Assembly: GCA_023412695.1 (NCBI GenBank)
Contig: JAEYNG010000083.1
Location: forward strand, 1 to 8,023
Length of the DNA stretch: 8,023 nucleotides
DNA from: Planctomycetota bacterium
GTDB taxonomy: Bacteria > Planctomycetota > Phycisphaerae > Phycisphaerales > UBA1924
Reading direction: 5' to 3'
Below are positions 1 through 6,367 of the stretch, one piece after another. A program made the position numbers and the translations under genes. The notes beneath the pieces were generated by a model that was not told where the DNA came from, did not search any database, and worked only from the letters and a program-made list of their open reading frames with translations. How positions within the stretch are numbered: the first letter of the stretch is position 1; the number at the start of each line of letters is the position of its first letter.

Positions 1-1
1 G

Positions 2-997
2 GTCGCCCCCCTGCTGCGATCGGCGGCACGCAATCCATCGGCAGAGCTCGTCGGCGTCGTCGTACGCTGGCTGAGCGGACCGAAATCCTGCCGCGAACCG
101 GCACTCGGGGCCGCGGCCGCCTTGTACGCAAAGGGCCTGCTCAGCGAGCCGCAGGACATCCGGACGCTCCGCGATGCGCTGCGTGGCATCCCGCTGGAAG
201 ACCTTACACCCGGGACCAACGGCACCCTGGCGATGTACTACACGCTCGGCGACGATGCCGACCGCGCCAAGGTGCAGGCCCTGCTGACCAGTCAGGACGC
301 GATCCGGAAGCTCGCCGCAGCGAACCTTCTCGCAAATGACCCGTCGGCTCTCGACGCGCTGCTCACCGCCGCCTCGAATGACAGCGCTTTGCTAGCCGCG
401 GCCACGCGGGCAGCCTCGCTTCATCGGGCGACAATCGACGGCTACGAGGCCATCGCCAAGCTCCCCGCGCCGAACGACGCTCAGCGCCGCGAGGCATTGC
501 TCGATGTCGCTGCGGAGCTACCGCCGGGCGAGCTCCTGGCAGCGGCGAGGAACACCGAAGACGCGGCGTTCCGCGAATCGCTGCTCTCGCGGCTGACCGA
601 GACGCAGGAGCTACAGACCTTCGGCGTCTGGCGGAGCGCTCGGCTGACCCCCCACCCCGCGGTGATCTCCGGGCTCCTGCTCCTGGCGGAGACTCGGCTG
701 ACGCTCGGCCAGCCGGCGGGCGCGCTCGAGGTGCTGAACGACCTCCAGCCCGTATCCCACCTTATCAGCGGCGAGTTCGATACGCTCCGCACCGTCACGC
801 TGCTCTGGCTGAATCGCATCGACGAGGCCCAGCAGTGCAAGGGCGACGCCGCGGCGTGGCTGGACGGCCTGGAACGCTCGATCGAACTGCCCCACGCAAG
901 CGCGATCGTCCGCGCGATCGAGACGCGCTTTGACTCGATGAGCGATAGCGAAGGGCAACGCCTCAGGCAGCTGCGGGATCGGCTTCAGCGGGGTTAA
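2..997 (+). CDS. Helical-repeat (HEAT/TPR-like) hypothetical protein, 5'-truncated by the window
   Basis: The reading frame is open from base 2 with no stop upstream, so the gene begins outside the window; a TTG at 122 is in frame but need not be the start. The visible 331 residues are Ala/Leu-rich and read as successive short amphipathic helices separated by small turns, the look of an alpha-solenoid. Visible residues about 95-145 (IRKLAAANLLANDPSALDAL and onward) resemble HEAT-type repeats, and about 218-278 (LLLLAETRLTLGQPAGALEV, then LWLNRIDEAQQ) resemble TPR units. No catalytic motif, membrane segment or lipobox is visible in this part. The C-terminus is charged and Arg-rich (LRQLRDRLQRG). 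It ends in TAA, 16 nt before the stop of the convergent pseudokinase gene. I do not recognise the family. Such scaffolds usually mediate protein contacts, but no partner can be named. The frame is secure because it is long, uninterrupted and has plausible composition. Confidence 0.8.
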   Translation, partial: VAPLLRSAARNPSAELVGVVVRWLSGPKSCREPALGAAAALYAKGLLSEPQDIRTLRDALRGIPLEDLTPGTNGTLAMYYTLGDDADRAKVQALLTSQDAIRKLAAANLLANDPSALDALLTAASNDSALLAAATRAASLHRATIDGYEAIAKLPAPNDAQRREALLDVAAELPPGELLAAARNTEDAAFRESLLSRLTETQELQTFGVWRSARLTPHPAVISGLLLLAETRLTLGQPAGALEVLNDLQPVSHLISGEFDTLRTVTLLWLNRIDEAQQCKGDAAAWLDGLERSIELPHASAIVRAIETRFDSMSDSEGQRLRQLRDRLQRG

Positions 998-1013
998 CGG
1001 CGGGGGAGGCGGG

Positions 1014-1817
1014 CTACTCAACGCGGCCGGGGCGGATGAGCTCCAGCACGCCGCGAACGGCGAGCGGGCCGCGACGGGTGACCTCGACAGCAGCCGCGGA
1101 AGGCAGCGCGGCGAGGGCCTCGTCCGCCGAGTCGAAACCATCGGTCGGGTCGAGAGCGGTCTCGAACCAGGCGTCCCAGCGACGGTCGAGCTTACGGACC
1201 AACCGGCCAGCCGGAATCAGGGGTTCCTCGCACCGCAGGCCGGTGACGAGCTGATACCCGATCTCAGCAACGGAACGGACCTCGTCACGAGCGACCTCGG
1301 TGTCGAAGCCTCCCCCACCCTTCAGGGCACGCCGCAGGCCGTACAACTCGATGATCAACCGCCCGTGCCGATCGACGAGCACCTCGTCCATCTGGACAGG
1401 GCCATGGCAGTGCTGGCGAGTATGGGCATAGCTCACACCCTGCAGGATCTGCGTCAGGGCGGGCTCGATCTCGAACGGGCTCAACTGGCCGCCCTTCTCG
1501 CGGAGCAGGCGAGCGAGCGACCGGATCCCATCAGCGTCCCCGGTGAACGGGCAGATCACCCAGGGCGTATCCGTCTGATCGAGCGCAACCTGCTCGACTT
1601 TCAGCAGATGCGACTCGTCCAAGGCGGCCGCACGCTCAACGGCGGAAATGAACCGACGCTGGTCCGCGCGGCTCTTCTGGGCCGCGAAGCGGTAGGCGAC
1701 GTGGCTGCTGTTGTCCGCCTCATGGAGAGCAAGCCAGCGGTCAGCGATCGCGCACGGCTCGAGCGCCCGGGTCAGCGCGAAGGGTCCAAGCATGGGACGT
1801 TGAGCGTGGTCCAGCAT
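1014..1817 (-). CDS. Kinase-fold protein with all catalytic motifs degenerate (probable pseudokinase)
   Basis: The 267-residue product aligns with bacterial Hanks-type Ser/Thr kinases from end to end, but the catalytic positions are changed. The glycine-loop region is LEPCAIADRWLA (19-30), with Glu20, Cys22 and Ala25 where the three glycines should be. The VAxK lysine is Arg43 (VAYRF). The HRDLKPEN stretch is HGPVQMDE (138-145), giving Pro140, Gln142 and Glu145 at the catalytic Asp, Lys and metal-binding Asn. DFG reads LYG (158-160). The activation segment is very short and has no APE motif. Structural parts survive: an alpha-E-like helix before the loop, an SVAEIGYQLVTG helix (182-193) matching the SLGvllYeLLTG helix, and a C-terminal WDAWFETALDPTDGFDSADE segment matching the usual end of these domains. 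There is no membrane segment, so a cytoplasmic binding or scaffolding role is likely. An in-frame TGA lies directly before the ATG, which fixes the earliest start; ATG at 1793 (Met9) is an alternative. A response regulator gene lies 163 nt upstream on the same strand. Confidence 0.85.
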   Translation of the reverse strand: MLDHAQRPMLGPFALTRALEPCAIADRWLALHEADNSSHVAYRFAAQKSRADQRRFISAVERAAALDESHLLKVEQVALDQTDTPWVICPFTGDADGIRSLARLLREKGGQLSPFEIEPALTQILQGVSYAHTRQHCHGPVQMDEVLVDRHGRLIIELYGLRRALKGGGGFDTEVARDEVRSVAEIGYQLVTGLRCEEPLIPAGRLVRKLDRRWDAWFETALDPTDGFDSADEALAALPSAAAVEVTRRGPLAVRGVLELIRPGRVE

Positions 1818-1980
1818 TCAACCGCCGCCTTCGCGGCCTCCTCCACACCCTCCCCTCGCACGAGGCTCCGGGCGATTGCCGCGTATCGGCAGTTTGCCCG
1901 GAAAGCGACCAGTTTAGACCGATGCCGGAAAATTGTACAGCTTCACCCACACATTATGCGAACAAATCACGAAGATATGC
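1818..1980 (-). other. Intergenic leader between response regulator and pseudokinase genes, AT-rich island and small hairpin
   Basis: This 163-nt gap separates two co-oriented - strand genes. Bases about 1921-1980 are clearly more AT-rich than the surroundings. On the - strand they carry a -10-like TACAAT (1932-1937), with no convincing -35 element at normal spacing, so a separate promoter for the pseudokinase is possible but unproven. Nearer the gene, 1824-1837 form a perfect 5-bp stem with a 4-nt loop (GCCGC-GAAG-GCGGC on the - strand), ending about 6 nt before the start codon. No hairpin followed by a T-run is seen, so there is no recognisable intrinsic terminator after the response regulator. 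Confidence 0.35.
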
Positions 1981-2490
1981 TCATTCTTCCGCATCGGGCT
2001 GCTCGCGGCCTTCCCGGAGCCGCTTCATCTGGTCAAGCGTCTTGTCCAGCTGCTGTTTAAGCAACCGCACCCGGAGGAGGGACCGGACACGGGTGAGCAG
2101 TTCGAGCTTGTTGACCGGCTTGGTGAGGAAATCGTCGGCACCGGACTCCACCGCCCGCTCAACGTCCCCCACTTCATTGAGCGCGGTGACCATGATGATG
2201 GGGATATCCCGGGTCGCGGGCGAGCTCTTGAGCTTCGCGCACAACTGGAAGCCGCTCATCCGGGGCATCATCACATCAAGGAGAATGATGTCGGGAATGC
2301 TCTGATCGATCAGCTCGAGCGCCTCGACCCCGTCGCGGGCGGTGCGGACCGGGCAGTCAAGGTCGTCCAGGTAGGCGTTCAAGAGCTCGAGGTTCTGGGC
2401 GTTGTCGTCCACCAGCAGGATGGAGCCGGTGACCGGCTGGGGTGTGTCAAGGCTCGACGGCTCGGCGGGCTGTGTTGGTTGCTCGGGCAT
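1981..2490 (-). CDS. Stand-alone response regulator (receiver domain) with short C-terminal coiled coil
   Basis: This is a phosphorylation-switch protein of two-component signalling. With the ATG at 2490 it has 169 residues. The receiver domain spans about 23-142: ILLVDDN with the acidic pair Asp28-Asp29, the phospho-acceptor Asp72 in IILLDVMMPRMSG, the switch Thr102 in IIMVTALN, and Lys124 in FLTKPVN. All key residues are present, so it should be phosphorylatable. The 22 residues before the domain are Pro/Gln/Ser-rich and look disordered. After it comes a short charged helix (LLKQQLDKTLDQMKRLREG, about 143-161), likely a coiled coil, and then an acidic end. There is no DNA-binding, GGDEF, HD-GYP or phosphatase output domain, so it probably acts through protein contacts. 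Start choice: ATG 2490 has GAGGA 4 nt upstream; ATG 2514 is in frame with GGGGAGG at a long 14-nt spacing and would add eight residues. No histidine kinase is in the window. The pseudokinase lies downstream on the same strand. Confidence 0.93.
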   Translation of the reverse strand: MPEQPTQPAEPSSLDTPQPVTGSILLVDDNAQNLELLNAYLDDLDCPVRTARDGVEALELIDQSIPDIILLDVMMPRMSGFQLCAKLKSSPATRDIPIIMVTALNEVGDVERAVESGADDFLTKPVNKLELLTRVRSLLRVRLLKQQLDKTLDQMKRLREGREQPDAEE

Positions 2491-2494
2491 CAGG

Positions 2495-2499
2495 TCCTC
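2495..2499 (-). promoter_or_regulatory. Ribosome binding site supporting the 2490 start of the response regulator
   Basis: On the - strand, GAGGA lies 4 nt before the ATG at 2490. The competing ATG at 2514 has a stronger purine run (GGGGAGG, 2529-2535) but at 14 nt, which is longer than usual. The choice between them is not firm. Confidence 0.4.
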
Positions 2500-2659
2500 A
2501 CGGGCTCCTGCCATGGTACACACAAATGCCTCCCCGCACCGCGCGGAGGTCTCGCGCAACGCTTACCCGGGCCCGTATTATCGCCTTCGCCGGTTGTCTG
2601 AAGCGCGTGCGCACAAGCGGCCGATGAAGGGTGTGCCTGTCCGCGTTGACGGGCCCTTC

Positions 2660-2667
2660 AGGAGGGA
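2660..2667 (+). promoter_or_regulatory. Strong Shine-Dalgarno site of dacB
   Basis: AGGAGGGA lies 7 nt before the ATG at 2675. This decides the start against the in-frame upstream codons that extend the open frame back to about 2402. The protein begun here also opens directly with a signal peptide. Confidence 0.85.
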
Positions 2668-2674
2668 TCCGGGA

Positions 2675-4234
2675 ATGACTGAAGCTGCCGTGCGGCCAGG
2701 CCGCGGCGTCGTGTTCGCCTTTGTACTCTCGACGCTGGCGCTCTGCGCGACCGCGCTCGGGCAGGGTTCGCTCGAACAGCGTGTCCGGACCGCGCTCGAA
2801 AAAGCCCGGCTGGGTAAGGCCAGCGTCGGTGTCTGCGTGGTCGACGTGTCCGACGGCCGCGAGTTGGTCTCCCTCTCCTCCGCCGGCGCGGCGTCACCGT
2901 CGCTCATCCCCGCCTCGAACCTCAAGCTCATGACCACCGGGGCCGCGCTGGTCACAGTTGGGCGCGACTTCGAGTTCCGTACTCGCTTCGTTGTTCAAGG
3001 CGACCGGGTTGTCATCGAGGGGAGCGGCGACCCGGGTCTTGCCGACCCTGCGCTGCTGGCGCAGATGAAGACCAGCGTCGAGCAGTTCCTTGACAGCATC
3101 GCGGATTCGCTCGCCGCGGCGGCCAAGGGGCCGGTCCGCGAAATCGTGCTCGACGACCGTGTGTTCGACCGCGAGGCGATCCACCCGACGTGGCCGATCG
3201 ACCAGCTCAACCGGGCGTACTGCGCGCCGGTCAGCGGCATCAACTTCCACGCCAACATCCTGCACGTCTTCCCCGCGCCGGCGAGCCGCGCGGGCGACCC
3301 GCCGTCCGTCCGCACGGAGCCCGGGGCGGCGTGGATTGAGTTCGATCGTCAACGGGCCCGGACCGTCCGCGAGGGCAACACGGCGATCTGGGTCGAGCAC
3401 GGCTCGTCGCCGTTTCGCTTCGGGCTTCATGGCAGCGTGCGGAACGCGCCGACCGAGCCCGTGAGCGTGTCCGTCAAGGAGCCCGCCTCGATCTTCGCAC
3501 GCCTGCTGGCGGATCGGCTCGCCTCGCGCCTGAACTGCCCGACACCGTCGATCCGCCTCGCCTCGCCGGAGGAGCCGGTCGCATCGGCTTCCGAGAACTC
3601 GACGATCGCCCTGGTCGTCCGCACGCCGATCAGCCTCGCGCTGCAGCGCTGCAATGTCGATTCCGACAACCTCTACGCCGAGAGCCTGCTCAAGCTGACC
3701 GGTCACCAGGTGACTCACCAGCCGGGTTCGTGGGCCAACGGCGCGGCCGTCGTCCGGATGATTGTGAAGGACCGGATCGGCCCGAGCTACGCCGCGGAAC
3801 TCGCGATGGCCGACGGCTCGGGCTTGTCCCGCGGCAACCGGGTCACGCCCCAGTTGCTCGCACACTGGGTCGCGAACGTCGCGTCCGATGAACAGGTCGG
3901 CGACGTCTTCGTGCAGTCGCTGGCGGTCGCGAAGGAAGAGGGAACGGTCAGGAACCGCTTCAAGAACGTCAAGCTTGCCAACGAGGTGCGAGCCAAGAGC
4001 GGGTACATCCGCGAGGTCCGCACGCTCTCGGGGCTCATCTCCGCTCCGTCGGAAACGGGCTCGCTCGTGCCCGGGCAGCAGTCGCCGCGGCGGCTGGCGT
4101 TCAGCATCCTCGTGAACGAGATTCCGCCCGGAGCTGACCAGCGGGCAAAGGAGTTTCACGAGAACGTGGTCGAGGTGCTCGATGACTATCTCGTTGAACG
4201 CTCCCGGGTGACGGCGGCCGCCGGGGTCCGTTGA
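2675..4234 (+). CDS. dacB: D-alanyl-D-alanine carboxypeptidase/endopeptidase, PBP4 type (peptidase S13)
   Basis: This is a class C penicillin-binding protein that removes the terminal D-Ala from peptidoglycan stem peptides and/or cuts cross-links outside the cytoplasmic membrane. The product has 519 residues, close to the usual size for the family. Residues 1-29 form a Sec signal peptide: Arg7 and Arg10, a hydrophobic stretch VVFAFVLSTLALCATA, and likely cleavage after ALG. The three active-site motifs are in order: SxxK as Ser81-Asn-Leu-Lys84 in IPASNLKLMTT, SxN as Ser330-Asp-Asn332 in DSDNLYAESLLK, and the KTG box as Lys441-Ser-Gly443 in VRAKSGYI. About 245 residues separate the first two motifs, matching the inserted domains typical of PBP4. 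KSG instead of KTG is a mild variation. The start is set by a strong ribosome binding site 7 nt upstream. The ChaN-like gene follows after 41 nt on the same strand, so co-transcription is likely. The family assignment is firm; the balance of carboxypeptidase and endopeptidase activity cannot be read from sequence. Confidence 0.95.
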   Translation: MTEAAVRPGRGVVFAFVLSTLALCATALGQGSLEQRVRTALEKARLGKASVGVCVVDVSDGRELVSLSSAGAASPSLIPASNLKLMTTGAALVTVGRDFEFRTRFVVQGDRVVIEGSGDPGLADPALLAQMKTSVEQFLDSIADSLAAAAKGPVREIVLDDRVFDREAIHPTWPIDQLNRAYCAPVSGINFHANILHVFPAPASRAGDPPSVRTEPGAAWIEFDRQRARTVREGNTAIWVEHGSSPFRFGLHGSVRNAPTEPVSVSVKEPASIFARLLADRLASRLNCPTPSIRLASPEEPVASASENSTIALVVRTPISLALQRCNVDSDNLYAESLLKLTGHQVTHQPGSWANGAAVVRMIVKDRIGPSYAAELAMADGSGLSRGNRVTPQLLAHWVANVASDEQVGDVFVQSLAVAKEEGTVRNRFKNVKLANEVRAKSGYIREVRTLSGLISAPSETGSLVPGQQSPRRLAFSILVNEIPPGADQRAKEFHENVVEVLDDYLVERSRVTAAAGVR

Positions 4235-4259
4235 CCGCCGCTTGCATGGCGGGGCCGGA

Positions 4260-4274
4260 CCGCACACAATGCGG
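4260..4274 (+). other. Hairpin directly before the ChaN-like start codon
   Basis: CCGCA-CACAA-TGCGG is a perfect 5-bp stem with a 5-nt loop, ending one base before the ATG at 4276. A second 5-bp inverted repeat, CCGCC/GGCGG, lies just upstream (4235-4239 with 4248-4252). Neither is followed by a T-run, so they are not typical terminators. They occupy the place where a ribosome binding site would normally be. Confidence 0.35.
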
Positions 4275-4275
4275 C

Positions 4276-5223
4276 ATGGACCGACTCTGCATTGTCGTTG
4301 TCGCCGCGATCGTGGCGGCGTTGGCCGGGTGCACAACCGCCGGCAAGCCTGCCGACAGCCGCGCGATCATCTCGGCCCGAGACCCCGCATCGCTGGTGAT
4401 CCTCACCGGCTCGGGCGAGCCGGCCGCCTGGGACACGATGATCGAAGCGTGCGCCGAGGCCGACGCCGTGCTGATCGGCGAATGCCACGGGCAACCCGTC
4501 GGCCAGGCGTTCCAGGCAAAGTTCTTCACCGACCTGCTTCAGCGTGCCCCTCGTGCGGCGGGCGCACTCGAGTTCTTCGAGCGTGACGAGCAGGCCGCGC
4601 TCGACGATTTCCTTCTCGGCGTGACCGATGAACAGCAGTTCCGACGCGCTACGCGGCGGACGGAGAGCAACTACACCAGCGGGCACCGAACGATCGTCGA
4701 GGCCTGCCGTGCCGCCGGGCGGCCGGTCATCGCGGCGAACGCGCCGCGTCGGTACGTGCGGATGGCACGCCAGGACGGATATGAACGCCTTGCGCAGCTC
4801 ACGGCGGAGCAGCAACGGCTGTTCGTCGTGCCGGCGTTCCACCCCGAGGACCGGTACAGGGACGAGTTCTTCAAGATCATGGGCGGCGAGGACCTGCTCA
4901 CCGACCCGGCCGACGAGGATCACGCCAAAGTCGAGTCGCGTCAGAAACGCCGCGAGAACATCGAGAACACGTTCCGGTCGCAGAGCATGTGGGACTGGAC
5001 GATGGCCGACTCGGTCGCCCGCGAGATCACAAACGGATCTTCGCCGGTGGTATTGGTTGTCGGCCGGTTCCACACCGACCACAACGGCGGGCTGGTGCAG
5101 GCGCTCCAGCACATGAAGCCGGACGCAAAGATCGTCACGATCAGCAGCATCGACGCGTGGTCGGACAGGCTGCGCGTGGAGGATCGCGGAGCAGCGGACT
5201 TTGTGGTGTATATCGGGGAGTAG
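4276..5223 (+). CDS. ChaN-family lipoprotein (haem-binding uptake, Tiki-superfamily fold)
   Basis: From ATG 4276 the 315-residue product starts with a lipoprotein signal peptide: a hydrophobic stretch CIVVVAAIVAALAGC ending in the lipobox LAGC with Cys19 as the lipidation site. It is thus anchored in a membrane facing the periplasm or surface. The rest matches the ChaN/DUF399 family, part of the Tiki/TraB-like superfamily. Visible motifs are LIGECHG (Glu69, His71, the family GExH position), GALEFFERDEQ, a SMWDWTMADSVA helix matching the family's (R/W)DxxMA segment, and VVGRFHTDHNGG (His266) near the end, where the family has a conserved GxxH. Some ChaN proteins bind haem in iron uptake, but haem binding here is inference from family. 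No haem transporter gene is in the window. There is no clear ribosome binding site; ATG at 4246 and TTG at 4231 are in frame upstream, but 4276 gives the cleanest signal peptide. The gene lies 41 nt after dacB and its TAG abuts the argC stop. Confidence 0.88.
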   Translation: MDRLCIVVVAAIVAALAGCTTAGKPADSRAIISARDPASLVILTGSGEPAAWDTMIEACAEADAVLIGECHGQPVGQAFQAKFFTDLLQRAPRAAGALEFFERDEQAALDDFLLGVTDEQQFRRATRRTESNYTSGHRTIVEACRAAGRPVIAANAPRRYVRMARQDGYERLAQLTAEQQRLFVVPAFHPEDRYRDEFFKIMGGEDLLTDPADEDHAKVESRQKRRENIENTFRSQSMWDWTMADSVAREITNGSSPVVLVVGRFHTDHNGGLVQALQHMKPDAKIVTISSIDAWSDRLRVEDRGAADFVVYIGE

Positions 5224-6300
5224 TCACAGCAACCCGCTCGTCTCCTCCAGCCCGAGCATCAGGTTGGCGTTCTGCACGGCCTGGCCGGAAGCGCCCTTCA
5301 CAAGGTTGTCTTCCGCCGCGACGATGACCACGCGTCCAGCGACGGCCCGCGCGTTCACGTGCACCATGTTCGTACGCTGGACATCGCGGAGCGCGGGCGC
5401 ATCATCACGCACCACGATGAACGGCTCACGCTCGTACGCCGCGCGGAGACAAGCTTGCAGCCGATCGGTCGAGACCTCTACGCCCGCGGCGGGCACGGCA
5501 TAGATCGTTTCAAGGATGCCACGTTCGATCGGCAGCAGGTGCGGAACAAACAACGGCTCGCTTGCGGAGGCCAGTTCCGCGTCGCACTTCATTCGCAGAG
5601 TCTGAGCAATCTCCGGCTGGTGCCGGTGCACACCGATGCCGTATGCCGAATAGTTCTCGTTCGCCTCCGGGAAATGCAGGTTCTGCTTCGGCGTCCGGCC
5701 CGCGCCGCTCACGCCCGACGCCGCGTTCACGATGATCGAGCCCGGGTCAATCAGCCCGTCGCGCAACAGCGGGATTAACGCGATCGCCGCGGCGGTCGGG
5801 TAGCACCCAGGGTTGGCGCACAGGTCGGCCTTGCGCACATCATCGCGGAACCACTCGGTAAGGCCGTACACCGCGCGGGGAAGGTTGCCGGCGTCCGTGT
5901 GGCGGTGGCCGTAGGCACGCTCGTACGTCGCCGCGTCGCGCAGGCGGTACGCCGCGGACAGGTCCACGACTTTCACGTTGTGCTCGAGGAGCTTGGGCGT
6001 GTGCTCCATCGCCGCCTCGTGCGGCAGGCACAGGAACGCGAGCCGGCATCTTGCCCCAATCTTTGCGGCGTCGATCGGCTCGCACTCGCCGGAGACGTGC
6101 GCCCCCAGCCTGCGGGCCAGCCTCGGGAACTCCTCGTCGATCCGAGGGGCCGGGACACGGGCCGATGCGAGGTAATCGATCCGCACACCCGGGTGGCGGG
6201 CGAGGATCTCGATCAGTTCGAGACCGGTATACCCGGTCGGACCGACGACGGCGACGGGGATGCGGTCGGTGGACCGCCACGCGGCGGAGGGTTTGGTCAT
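5224..6300 (-). CDS. argC: N-acetyl-gamma-glutamyl-phosphate reductase
   Basis: ArgC catalyses the NADPH-dependent reduction of N-acetylglutamyl-5-phosphate to N-acetylglutamate 5-semialdehyde, the third step of arginine synthesis, in the cytoplasm. The product has 358 residues, slightly longer than usual because about 13 residues precede the first strand. Seen in order: the dinucleotide-binding GPTGYTG (20-26), AFLCLPHEAA (88-97), VDLSAAYRL (112-120), the active-site NPGCYPT with nucleophile Cys166, SGVSGAGRTPKQ (195-206), GVHRHQPEI (223-231) with the catalytic His region, FVPHLLPIERGIL (251-263), and the C-terminal DNLVKGASGQAVQNAN (331-346). All are in the right order, so the enzyme should be functional. 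No other arg gene is in the window, so argC is isolated from its pathway here. No ribosome binding site is evident before the ATG at 6300, and I see no ARG-box-like operator in the 67-nt gap to rseP. Its stop abuts the stop of the convergent ChaN-like gene. Confidence 0.97.
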   Translation of the reverse strand: MTKPSAAWRSTDRIPVAVVGPTGYTGLELIEILARHPGVRIDYLASARVPAPRIDEEFPRLARRLGAHVSGECEPIDAAKIGARCRLAFLCLPHEAAMEHTPKLLEHNVKVVDLSAAYRLRDAATYERAYGHRHTDAGNLPRAVYGLTEWFRDDVRKADLCANPGCYPTAAAIALIPLLRDGLIDPGSIIVNAASGVSGAGRTPKQNLHFPEANENYSAYGIGVHRHQPEIAQTLRMKCDAELASASEPLFVPHLLPIERGILETIYAVPAAGVEVSTDRLQACLRAAYEREPFIVVRDDAPALRDVQRTNMVHVNARAVAGRVVIVAAEDNLVKGASGQAVQNANLMLGLEETSGLL

Positions 6301-6356
6301 GCGGCGATTGTTGCACGCCCGGACGCCAACGACCGATCAACCCTCCCGCCACACCT

Positions 6357-6360
6357 AGGA
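6357..6360 (+). promoter_or_regulatory. Ribosome binding site of rseP
   Basis: AGGA lies 7 nt before the ATG at 6368. It supports that codon as the start, together with the first membrane segment beginning soon after. Confidence 0.55.
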
Positions 6361-6367
6361 TTTACCG

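Larger units (their letters stand above)
2491..2674. promoter_or_regulatory. Divergent intergenic region between response regulator and dacB
   Basis: This 184-nt region must hold the promoters for both the leftward response regulator and the rightward dacB. Its only AT-rich patch, CGTATTATCG around 2574-2583, reads GATAAT on the - strand (2577-2582) and TATTAT on the + strand (2576-2581). It could therefore serve as a -10 element in either direction. No good -35 hexamer sits at 16-18 nt from it on either strand, so I do not assign it to one gene. A GGGCCC palindrome occurs twice (2569-2574 and 2651-2656), which may be chance at this GC content. Confidence 0.3.

Noticed and set aside
998..1013. 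Possible terminator between the convergent first gene and the pseudokinase gene
   Set aside because: The 16-nt gap is G-rich with no inverted repeat and no T-run on either strand.
1741..1950. Small - strand frame (GTG start) leading into the pseudokinase gene
   Set aside because: Its tail overlaps the pseudokinase start in another frame, and the product turns into an Arg-rich run. No good ribosome binding site supports it as a leader peptide.
1365..2060. 231-codon + strand frame opposite the pseudokinase gene
   Set aside because: The opposite strand has a kinase-fold protein with clear alignment. This frame has no recognisable domain and runs across an intergenic gap.
1933..2601. 222-codon + strand frame opposite the response regulator
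   Set aside because: It is antisense to an intact receiver domain and its product is a His/Val/Gly/Leu-rich sequence with no motif.
2402..2674. In-frame extension of dacB upstream of ATG 2675
   Set aside because: It would put 91 unrelated residues before a clear signal peptide, overlap the response regulator gene, and ignore the strong AGGAGGGA site before 2675.
2894..4336. 480-codon open frame on the - strand opposite dacB
   Set aside because: The product is a low-complexity Arg/Asp/Val/Gly mix with no recognisable motif, and it lies fully antisense to a gene with all three PBP motifs. Long antisense frames are expected at this GC content.
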